A stretch of 64,000 bases of DNA from Haliclystus octoradiatus (Eukaryota > Cnidaria > Staurozoa > Stauromedusae > Haliclystidae), in contig CAKAJK010000006.1 of assembly GCA_916610825.1 (NCBI GenBank), positions 434,001 to 498,000 on the forward strand. Direction: 5' to 3'. The notes beneath the pieces are model-generated. The model was not told the DNA's origin, did not search any database, and was given only the letters and a program-made list of their open reading frames with translations. Below, in pieces: positions 42,701 through 53,999 of the stretch. Position numbers and translations under genes: made by a program. How positions within the stretch are numbered: position 1 is the stretch's first letter; every line of letters begins with the position of its first letter.

Positions 42701-42902
42701 CAAGGAATTTAAAATTCGACAAAATCTGTCCAAAAATTCCGAAAACAATGCTTAACTCCCATAGGAACTTGAAATTACCAAAAACAATGCCTAATTACCA
42801 TGGGAATTCAAAATTAACAATAACAATCCTATATAACCAAAAACAATGCCTAATTCCCATGGGAATTCAAAATTAATAAAAACAGTCCAAAATGACCGTG
42901 AA
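39722..42902 (+). repeat. 3,181-bp tandem HOR, copy 2
   Basis: It is exactly 3,181 bp long and shares with copy 3 at least five variants absent from copy 1: CTAATTACCATAAAAAA, GTCAAAATTTACAA, GAAAACTATGC, GGAACGTGAAATG and AAACGGTCC. The join is in the GACCGTGAACAATGATAAATCC monomer, where CCTATGGG-type and CCTCTTGG-type monomers coincide. Confidence 0.94.
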
Positions 42903-45900
42903 CAATGATAAATCCTCTTGGTATTTGAAATTCGACAAAATCAGTCCAAAAAATCCAAAAACAATACCTAACTACCATAGGAACTTGAAATGACCAAGAA
43001 AAATGCCTAATTCCCATACGAGCTTAAAATGACCAAAAACATTGCCTAATTACCATAAAAAATAAAAATTAACAATAACAGTCCTAAGTAACCAAAAACA
43101 ATGCTTAAATCCCATGGGAAGTCAAAATTTACAATAACAGTCCTAAATAACCAAAAACAATGCCTAATTCCCATGGGAATTCAAAATTAATAAAAACAGT
43201 CCTAAATGACCATAAACAATGCCTAATTCCCAAGGGAATATAGATTTAACAAAAACAGTCCAAAATGACCATGACCAATGCCTATTTCCCATAGGATCTC
43301 AAAATTACCAAAAACAATGCCTAATTACCATGGTAATTCAAAATTATCGATAACAATCCTAAATAACCAAAAACAATGCCTAATTCCCATGGGAATTCAA
43401 AATTAACAATAACAGTCCTAAATAACCAAAAACAATGCCTAATTCCAATGGGAATTCAAAATTAATAAAATCAGTCCTAAATGACCATAAACAATGCCTA
43501 ACTCCCAAGGGAATTCAGATTTGACAAAAACAGTCCAAAATGACCGAGAACAATGATAAATTCCCATGGGAATTCAAACTAGACAAAATCAGTCCTAAAT
43601 GAACGAAAACAATGCTTAATTCCCATAGGAATTCAAAATTAATAAAAACAGTTCTAAATGACCAAAAACAATGCGTAATTCCCATGGGAATTCAAAATTA
43701 ATAAAATCAGTCCGAAATGACCATAAACAATGCCTAATTCCCAAGGGAATTCAGATTTGACAAAAACAGTCCAAAATGACCGAGAACAATGATAAATTCC
43801 CATGGGAATTCAAACTAGACAAAATCAGTCCTAAATGAACGAAAACTATGCTTAATTCCCATAGGAACGTGAAATGACCAAAAACAATGCCTAATTCCCA
43901 TAGGAATTCAAATTTGACAAAAACAGTCCAAAATGACCGCGAACATTGATAAATCCCTATGGGATTTCAATTTCGACAAAATCAGTCCAAAAAGTTCAAA
44001 AACAATGCTAAATTCCCATAGGAACTTGAAATGACCAAGAAAAATGCCTAATTCCCATACGAGCTTAAAATGACCAAAAACATTGCCTAATTCCCATAGG
44101 AAATAAAAATTAACAATAACAGTCCTAAATAACCAAAAACAATGCTTAAATCCCATGGAAAGTCAAAATTAACAATAACAGTCCTAAATAACCAAAAACA
44201 ATGCCTAATTCCCATGGGAATTCAAAATTAATAAAAACAGTCCTAAATGACCATAAACAATGCCTAATTCCCAAGGGAATTCAGATTTAACAAAAACAGT
44301 CCAAAATGACCATGAACAATGCCTATTTCCCATAGGATCTCAAAATTACCAAAAACAATGCCTAATTAACATGGGAATTCAAAATTAACAATAACAGTCC
44401 TAAATAACCAATAACAATGCTTAAATCCCATTGGAATTCAAAATTAACAGTAACAGTCCTAAATAACCAAAAACAATGCCCAATTCCCATGGGAATTCTA
44501 AATTAATAAAAACAGTCTTAAATGACAATAAACAATGCATAATTCCCAAGGGAATTCAGATTCAACAAAAACAGTCCAAAATGACCATGAACAATGCCTA
44601 TTTCCCATAGGAACTCAAAATTACCAAAAACAATGCCTAATTACCATGGGAATTCAAAATTATCAATAACAATCCTAAATAACCAAAAACAATGCCTAAT
44701 TCCCATGGGAATTCAAAACTAACAAAAACAGTCCTAAATGACCAAGAACAATGACTAATTCCTATGAAAATTCAACTTTTACAAAATAAATCCTAAATGA
44801 CCATAAACAATGCCTAATTTCCAAGGGAATTCAGATTTGACAAAAACAGTCCAAAATGACCGAGAACAATGATAAATTCCCATGGGAATTCAAACTAGAC
44901 AAAATCATTCCTAAATGACCAAAAACAATGCCTAATTCCCATGGGAATCCAAAATTAACAATAACAGTCCTAAATAACCAAAAACAATGTTTAATTCCCA
45001 TGAGAATTCAAATTTGACAAAAACGGTCCAAAATGACCGCGAACAATGATAAATCCCTATGGGATTTCAATTTCGACAAAATCAGTCCAAAAAGTCCAAA
45101 AACAATGCTAAATTCCCATAGGAACTTGAAATGATCAAAAACAATGCCTAATTCCCATAGGAATTCAAAATTAATAAAAACAGTCCTAAATGACCAAAAA
45201 CAATGCCTAATTCCCATGGGAATCCAAAATTAACAATAACAGTCCTAAATAACCAAAAACAATGTCTAATTCCCATGAGAATTCAAATTTGACAAAAACA
45301 GTACAAAATGACCGCGAACAATGATAAATCCCTATGGGATTTCAATTTCGACAAAATCAGTCCAAAAAGTCCAAAAACAATGCTAAATTCTCATAGGAAC
45401 TTGAAATGACCAAAAACAATGCCTATTTCCCATAGGAACTCAAAATTATTAAAATCAATGCCTAATTCCCATGGGAATCCAAAATTAATAAAAACAGTCT
45501 TAAATGCCCAAAAACAATGCCTAATTCCCTTGAGAATTCAAATTTGACAAAAAAAGTCTAAAATGACCACAAACAATGCCAAACTCCCATAGGAAATAAA
45601 AATTAACAATAACAGTCCTAAATAACCAAAAACAATGCCTAAATCCCATGGGAATTCAAAATTAACAATAACAGTCCTAAATAGTCAAAAACAATGCCAA
45701 ACTCCCATAGGAAATAAAATTAACAATAACAGTCCTAAATAACCAAAAACAATGCCTAAATCCCATGGGAATTCAAAATTAACAATAACAGTCCTAAATA
45801 GTCAAAAACAATGCCTAATTCACATGGGACTTCAAAATAAAATAAACCGGTCCAAAATGACCGTGAACAATGATAAATCTCCAAGGAATTTAAAATTCGA

Positions 45901-46083
45901 CAAAATCTGTCCAAAAATTCCGAAAACAATGCTTAACTCCCATAGGAACTTGAAATTACCAAAAACAATGCCTAATTACCATGGGAATTCAAAATTAACA
46001 ATAACAATCCTATATAACCAAAAACAATGCCTAATTCCCATGGGAATTCAAAATTAATAAAAACAGTCCAAAATGACCGTGAA
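42903..46083 (+). repeat. 3,181-bp tandem HOR, copy 3
   Basis: It is nearly identical to copy 2. The only difference I noticed is two adjacent bases near 43239 (GGGAATATAG against GGGAATTCAG), which removes an EcoRI site. At 46084 the sequence switches from the CCTCTTGG form to CCTATGGG and resumes the 3.9-kb HOR colinear with 34503. Copies 2 and 3 look like the youngest large duplication in the window. Confidence 0.94.
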
Positions 46084-47960
46084 CAATGATAAATCCCTAT
46101 GGGATTTAAAATTCGACAAAATCAGTCCAAAAAGTCCAAAAACAATGCCTAACTCCCATAGGAACTTGTAATGACCAAAAAAATGCCTAATTCCCATAAT
46201 AATTCAAATTTGACAACAACAGTCGAAAATGACCGAGAACAATGATAAATTCCCATGCGAATTCAAACTAGACAAAATCAGTCCTAATTGACCAAAAACA
46301 ATGACAATGACCTAATTGACAAAAATAGTCCTAAATGACCAAAAACAATGCCTAATTCCCATGAAAATTCAAATTTAAAAAAAAACATTCCAAAATGACC
46401 GTGAACAATGATAAATCCCCTTGGGATTTGAAATTCGACAAAATCAGTCCAAAAAATCCAAAAACAATACCTAACTACCATAGGAACTTGAAATGACCAA
46501 GAAAAATGCCTAATTCCCATACGAGCTTCAAATTTGACAAAAACAGTCCAAAATGACCGCGAACATTGATAAATCCCTATGGGATTTCAATTTCGACAAA
46601 ATCAGTCCAAAAAGTTCAAAAACAATGCTAAATTCCCATAGGAACTTGAAATGACCAAGAAAAATGCCTAATTCCCATACGAGCTTAAAATGACCAAAAA
46701 CATTGCCTAATTCCCATAGGAAATAAAAATTAACAATAACAGTCCTAAATAACCAAAAACAATGCTTAAATCCCATGGAAAGTCAAAATTAACAATAACA
46801 GTCCTAAATAACCAAAAACAATGCCTAATTCCCATGGGAATTCAAAATTAATAAAAACAGTCCTAAATGACCATAAACAATGCCTAATTCCCAAGGGAAT
46901 CCAAAATTAACAATAACTGTCCTAAATAACCAAAAACAATGTCTAATTCCCATGAAAATTCAAATTTGACAAAAACAGTCCAAAATGACCGCGAACAATG
47001 ATAAATCCTTATGGGATTTCAATTTCGACAAAATCAGTCCAAAAAGTCCAAAAACAATGCTAAATTCCCATAGGAACTTGAAATGACCAAAAACAATGCC
47101 TAATTCCCATGAGAATTCAAATTTGACAAAAATTGTCCAAAATGACCACGAACAATGCCTAATTCCCATGGGAATTCAAAATTAATAAAAACAGTCCTAA
47201 ATGACCATAAACAATGCCTAATTCCCAAGGGAATTCAGATTTAACAAAAACAGTCCAAAATGACCATGAACAATGCCCATTTCCCATAGGATCTCAAAAT
47301 TACCAAAAACAATGCCTAATCAACATGGGAATTCAAAATTAACAATAACAGTCCTAAATAACCAATAACAATGCTTAAATCTCATTGGAATTCAAAATTA
47401 ACAGTAACAGTCCTAAATAACCAAAAACAATGCCCAATTCCCATGGGAATTCTAAATTAATATAAACAGTCTTAAATGACAATAAACAATGCATAATTCC
47501 CAAGGGAATTCAGATTCAACAAAAAAAGTCCAAAATGACCATGAACAATGCCTATTTCCCATAGGAACTCAAAATTACCAAAAACAATGCCTAATTACCA
47601 TGGGAATTCAAAATTATCAATAACAATCCTAAATAACCAAAAACAATGCCTAATTCCCATGGGAATTCAAAACTAACAAAAACAGTCCTAAATGACCAAG
47701 AACAATGCCTAATTTCCAAGGGAATTCAGATTTGACAAAAACAGTCCAAAATGACCGAGAACAATGATAAATTTCCATGGGAATTCAAACTAGACAAAAT
47801 CATTCCTAAATGACCAAAAACAATGCTTAATTCCCATAGGAACTTGAAATGACCAAAAACAATGCCTAATTCCCATAGGAATTCAAAATTGATAAAAACA
47901 GTCCTAAATGACCAAAAACAATTCCTAATTCCCATGAGAATTTAAATTTGACAAAAACAG
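46084..47960 (+). repeat. 3.9-kb HOR, right part of expanded copy
   Basis: It is colinear with 34503-36045, apart from a 334-bp extra block. The 47-bp monomer is at 46299. The match ends near 47960, where this copy reads GACCGCGAAAAAGG and the other reads GACCGTGAACAATT. Confidence 0.86.
46893..47226 (+). repeat. 334-bp insertion of six monomers
   Basis: The CAATG anchors lie at 46878, 46937, 46996, 47055, 47094, 47153 and 47212, giving 59, 59, 59, 39, 59 and 59 bp. The block is absent from the parallel place near 35311. Its content (GGGAATCCAAAATT, then GACCGCGAAC, then AAATTGTCC) is of a type seen near 17870-17990 and 53880-53960, so it was copied from another HOR and is not a local duplication. 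Confidence 0.85.
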
Positions 47961-50126
47961 TCCAAAATGACCGCGAAAAAGGATAAATCCCCATGGGATT
48001 CAATTTCGACAAAATCTGTCCAAAAAGTCAAAAAACAATGCTAAATTCCCATAGGAACTCAAAATTATTAAAATCAATGCCTAATTCCCATGGGAATCCA
48101 AATTTGACAAAAAAAGTCTAAAATGACCACAAACAATGCCAAACTCCAATAGGAAATAAAAATTAACAATAACAGTCCTAAATGACCAAAAACAATGCCT
48201 AATTCCCATGAGAATTCAAATTTGACAAAAAAGTCTAAAATGACCACAAACAATGCCAAACTCCCATAGGAAATAAAAATTAACAATAACAGTCCTAAAT
48301 AACGAAAAACAATGTCTAAATCCCATGGGAATTCAAAATTAACAATAACAGTCCTAAATAGTCAAAAACAATGCCTAATTCCCATAGGACTTCAAAAATA
48401 ATAAAAACAGTCCAAAATGACCGTGAACAATGATAAATCCCCAAGGGATTTAAAATTCGGCAAAATATGTCCGAAAAGTCCAAAAACAATGCCTAACTCC
48501 CATAGGAACTTGAAATTACCAAAAACAATGCCTAATTACAATGGGAATTCAAAATTAACAATAACAATCCTATATAACCAAAAACAATGCCAAATTCCCA
48601 TGGGAATTCAAAATTAATAAAAACAGTCCAAAATGACCGTGAACAATGATAAATCCCTATGGGATTGAAAATTCGACAAAATCAGTCCAAAAAGTCCAAA
48701 TACAATATCTAACTCCCATAAGAACTTGAAATGACCAAAAAAATGCCTAATTCCCATGAGAATTAAAATTTGACAAAAACAGTCGAAAATGACCGAGAAC
48801 AATGATAAATTCACATGGGAATTCAAACTAGACAAAATCAGTCCTAAATGAATGAAAACAATGCTTAATTCCTATAGGAACTTGAAATGACCAAAAACAA
48901 TGCCTAATTCCCATAGGAATTCAAATGTGACAAAAACGGACCAAAATGACCGCGAACAATGATAAATCCCTATGGGATTTCAATTTCGACAAAATCAGTC
49001 CAAAAAGTCCAAAAACAATGCTAAATTCCCATAGGAACTTGAAATGATCAAAAACAATGCCTAATTCTAATGAAAATTCAAATTTGACAAAAAAAGTCTA
49101 AAATGACCACAAACAATGCCAAACTCCTATAGGAAATGAAAATTAACAATAACAGTCCTAAATAACCTAAAACAATGCCTAAATTCCATGGGAATTCAAA
49201 ATTAGTAAAAACAGTCCTAAATGACCAAGAACAATGCCTAATTCCTATGACAATTCAAATTTGACAAAATCAGTCCCAAATGACCATAAACAATGCCTAA
49301 TCCCCAAGGGAATTCAGATTTAACAAAAACAGTCTAAAATGACCATGAACAATGCCTATTTCACATAGGAACTCAAAATTATTAAAATCAATGCCTAATT
49401 CCCATGGGAATCCAAATTTGACAAAAAAAGTCTAAAATGACCACAAACAATGCCAAACTCCAATAGGAAATAAAAATTAACAATAACAGTCCTAAATAAC
49501 GAAAAACAATGTCTAAATCCCATGGGAATTCAAAATTAACAATAACAGTCCTAAATAGTCAAAAACAATGCCTAATTCCCATGGGACTTCAAAAATAATA
49601 AAAACAGTCCAAAATGACCGTGAACAATGATAAATCCCCAAGGGATTTAAAATTCGACAAAATCTGTCCGAAAAGTCCAAAAACAATGCCTAACTCCCAT
49701 AGGAACTTGAAATTACCAAAAACAATGCCTAATTACCATGGGAATTCAAAATTAACAATAACAATCCTATATAACCAAAAACAATGCCAAATTCCAATGG
49801 GAATTCAAAATTAATAAAAACAGTCCAAAATGACCGTGAACAATGATAAATCCCTATGGGATTTAAAATTCGACAAAATCAGTCCAAAAAGTCCAAAAAC
49901 AATGCCTAACTCCCATAGGAACTTGAAATGACCAAAAAAATGCCTAATTCCCATGAGAATTAAAATTTGACAAAAACAGTCGAAAATGACCGAGAACAAT
50001 GATAAATTCCCATGGGAATTCAAACTAGAAAAAATCAGTCCCAATTGACCAAAAACAATGACAATGACCTAATTGACAAAAATAGTCCTAAATGACCAAA
50101 AACAATGCCTAATTCCCATGAGAATT
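47961..50126 (+). repeat. Composite segment related to 27.1-29.8 kb
   Basis: It matches 27155 on at an offset near 20,806 as far as the first 216-bp unit (49614). It then matches 29458 on at offset 20,372, so two 216-bp units are missing. Small differences include CAATATCTAACTCCC near 48704 and ATTCGGCAAAATATG near 48455. The 47-bp monomer is at 50056. No gene is seen. Confidence 0.82.
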
Positions 50127-51009
50127 CAAATTTGACAAAAACATTCCAAAATGACCGTGAACAATGATAAATCCTCTTGGGATTTGAAATTCGACAAAAT
50201 CAGTCCAAAAAATCCAAAAACAATACCTAACTACCATAGGAACTTGAAATGACCAAGAAAAATGCCTAATTCCCATACGAGCTTAAAATGACCAAAAACA
50301 TTGCCTAATTCCCATAAAAAAAAAAATTAACAATAACAGTCCTAAGTAACCAAAAACAATGCTTAAATCCCATGGGAAGTCAAAATTAACAATAACAGTC
50401 CTAAATAACCAAAAACAATGCCTAATTCCCATGGGAATTCAAAATTAATAAAAACAGTCCTAAATGACCATAAACAATGCCTAATTCCCAAGGGAATTCA
50501 GATTTAACAAAAACAGTCCAAAATGACCATGACCAATGCCTATTTCCCATAGGATCTCAAAATTACCAAAAACAATGCCTAATTACCATGGTAATTCAAA
50601 ATTATCGATAACAATCCTAAATAACCAAAAACAATGCCTAATTCCCATGGGAATTCAAAATTAACAATAACAGTCCTAAATAACCAAAAACAATGCCTAA
50701 TTCCAATGGGAATTCAAAATTAATAAAATCAGTCCTAAATGACCATAAACAATGCCTAACTCCCAAGGGAATTCAGATTTGACAAAAACAGTCCAAAATG
50801 ACCGAGAACAATGATAAATTCCCATGGGAATTCAAACTAGACAAAATCAGTCCTAAATGAACGAAAACAATGCTTAATTCCCATAGGAATTCAAAATTAA
50901 TAAAAACAGTTCTAAATGACCAAAAACAATGCGTAATTCCCATGGGAATTCAAAATTAATAAAATCAGTCCGAAATGACCATAAACAATGCCTAATTCCC
51001 AAGGGAATT
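50127..51009 (+). repeat. 884-bp tandem HOR, copy 1
   Basis: First of three tandem copies, 883 bp long because the AAAAAATAAAAATT stretch is reduced to an uninterrupted run of eleven A near 50316. It includes the ATTATCGATAACAATCC monomer and ends at CCAAGGGAATTCAAATTTG. That junction joins a CCAAGGG monomer to the AAATTTGACAAAAACATTCC monomer that starts the unit. Confidence 0.92.
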
Positions 51010-51893
51010 CAAATTTGACAAAAACATTCCAAAATGACCGTGAACAATGATAAATCCTCTTGGGATTTGAAATTCGACAAAATCAGTCCAAAAAATCCAA
51101 AAACAATACCTAACTACCATAGGAACTTGAAATGACCAAGAAAAATGCCTAATTCCCATACGAGCTTAAAATGACCAAAAACATTGCCTAATTCCCATAA
51201 AAAATAAAAATTAACAATAACAGTCCTAAGTAACCAAAAACAATGCTTAAATCCCATGGGAAGTCAAAATTAACAATAACAGTCCTAAATAACCAAAAAC
51301 AATGCCTAATTCCCATGGGAATTCAAAATTAATAAAAACAGTCCTAAATGACCATAAACAATGCCTAATTCCCAAGGGAATTCAGATTTAACAAAAACAG
51401 ACCAAAATGACCATGACCAATGCCTATTTCCCATAGGATCTCAAAATTACCAAAAACAATGCCTAATTACCATGGTAATTCAAAATTATCGATAACAATC
51501 CTAAATAACCAAAAACAATGCCTAATTCCCATGGGAATTCAAAATTAACAATAACAGTCCTAAATAACCAAAAACAATGCCTAATTCCAATGGGAATTCA
51601 AAATTAATAAAATCAGTCCTAAATGACCATAAACAATGCCTAACTCCCAAGGGAATTCAGATTTGACAAAAACAGTCCAAAATGACCGAGAACAATGATA
51701 AATTCCCATGGGAATTCAAACTAGACAAAATCAGTCCTAAATGAACGAAAACAATGCTTAATTCCCATAGGAATTCAAAATTAATAAAAACAGTTCTAAA
51801 TGACCAAAAACAATGCGTAATTCCCATGGGAATTCAAAATTAATAAAATCAGTCCGAAATGACCATAAACAATGCCTAATTCCCAAGGGAATT
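51010..51893 (+). repeat. 884-bp tandem HOR, copy 2
   Basis: This copy is 884 bp. It has CAGACCAAAATG near 51400 where copies 1 and 3 have CAGTCCAAAATG. All three copies share the same junction, so they arose from one founding exchange followed by further copying. Confidence 0.93.
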
Positions 51894-52778
51894 CAAATTT
51901 GACAAAAACATTCCAAAATGACCGTGAACAATGATAAATCCTCTTGGGATTTGAAATTCGACAAAATCAGTCCAAAAAATCCAAAAACAATACCTAACTA
52001 CCATAGGAACTTGAAATGACCAAGAAAAATGCCTAATTCCCATACGAGCTTAAAATGACCAAAAACATTGCCTAATTCCCATAAAAAATAAAAATTAACA
52101 ATAACAGTCCTAAGTAACCAAAAACAATGCTTAAATCCCATGGGAAGTCAAAATTAACAATAACAGTCCTAAATAACCAAAAACAATGCCTAATTCCCAT
52201 GGGAATTCAAAATTAATAAAAACAGTCCTAAATGACCATAAACAATGCCTAATTCCCAAGGGAATTCAGATTTAACAAAAACAGTCCAAAATGACCATGA
52301 CCAATGCCTATTTCCCATAGGATCTCAAAATTACCAAAAACAATGCCTAATTACCATGGTAATTCAAAATTATCGATAACAATCCTAAATAACCAAAAAC
52401 AATGCCTAATTCCCATGGGAATTCAAAATTAACAATAACAGTCCTAAATAACCAAAAACAATGCCTAATTCCAATGGGAATTCAAAATTAATAAAATCAG
52501 TCCTAAATGACCATAAACAATGCCTAACTCCCAAGGGAATTCAGATTTGACAAAAACAGTCCAAAATGACCGAGAACAATAATAAATTCCCATGGGAATT
52601 CAAACTAGACAAAATCAGTCCTAAATGAACGAAAACAATGCTTAATTCCCATAGGGAATTCAAAATTAATAAAAACAGTTCTAAATGACCAAAAACAATG
52701 CGTAATTCCCATGGGAATTCAAAATTAATAAAATCAGTCCGAAATGACCATAAACAATGCCTAATTCCCAAGGGAATT
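51894..52778 (+). repeat. 884-bp tandem HOR, copy 3
   Basis: This copy is 885 bp because of one extra G near 52651 (CCATAGGGAATTC). It also has GAACAATAATAAATTCC near 52575. After 52778 the sequence continues as the ordinary HOR, with ATTCAGATTTGAC replacing the duplication junction. Confidence 0.92.
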
Positions 52779-53999
52779 CAGATTTGACAAAAACAGTCCA
52801 AAATGACCAAGAACAATGACAAATTCCCATGGGAATTCAAACTAGACAAAATCAGTCCTAAATGAACGAAAACAATGCTTAATTCCCATAGGAACTTGAA
52901 ATGACCAAAAACAATGCCTAATTCCCATAGGAATTCAAATTTGACAAAAACAGTCCAAAATGACCAAGAACAATGATAAATTCCCATGGGATTTCAATTT
53001 CGACAAAATCAGTCCAAAAAGTTCAAAAACAATGCTAAATTCCCATAGGAACTTGAAATGACCAAGAAAAATGCCTAATTCCCATACGAGCTTAAAATGA
53101 CCAAAAACATTGCCTAATTCCCATAGGAAATAAAAATTAACAATAACAGTCCTAAATAACCAAAAACAATGCTTAAATCCCATGGAAAGTCAAAATTAAC
53201 AATAACAGTCCTCAATAACCAAAAACAATGCCTAATTCCCATGGGAATTCAAAATTAATAAAAACAGTCCTAAATGACCATAAACAATGCCTAATTCCCA
53301 AGGGAATTCAGATTTAACAAAAACAGTCCAAAATGACCATGAACAATGCCTATTTCCCATAGGATCTCAAAATTACCAAAAACAATGACTAATTAACATG
53401 GGAATTCAAAATTAACAATAACAGTCCTAAATAACCAATAACAATTCTTAAATCCCATTAGAATTCAAAATTAACAGTAACAGTCCTAAATAACCAAAAA
53501 CAATGCCCAATTCCCATGGGAATTCTAAATTAATAAAAACAGTCTTAAATGACAATAAACAATGCATAATTCCCAAGGGAATTCAGATTCAACAAAAACA
53601 GTCCAAAATGACCACGAACAATGCCTATTTCCCATAGGAACTCAAAATTACCAAAAACAATGCCTAATTGCCATAGGAATTCAAAATTAATAAAAACAGT
53701 CCTAAATGACCAAAAACAATGCCTAATTCCCATGAGAATTTAAATTTGACAAAAACAGTCCAAAATGACCGCGAAAAAGGATAAATCCCCATGGGATTCA
53801 ATTTCGACAAAATCAGTCCAAAAAGTCCAAAAACAATGCTAAATTCCCATAGGAACTTGAAATGACCAAAAACAATGCCTAATTCCCATGAGAATTCAAA
53901 TTTGACAAAAATTGTCCAAAATGACCACGAACAATGCCTAATTCCCATGGGAATTCAAAATTAATAAAATAAGTCCCAAATGACCATAAACAATGCCTA
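52779..53999 (+). repeat. Mosaic satellite segment
   Basis: It contains two monomers with GACCAAGAACAATGA (near 52807 and 52962), a change of the usual GACCGAGAAC that is shared by both and so suggests local sequence transfer. A B-type stretch with AAAGGATAAATCC near 53776 matches 8397-8700. No gene is seen. Confidence 0.76.

Noticed and set aside
50316..50326. Run of A as a poly(A) tail of a retrocopy
   Set aside because: It is only eleven bases and arises from AAAAAATAAAAATT of the monomer by a small change; flanks remain in monomer register.
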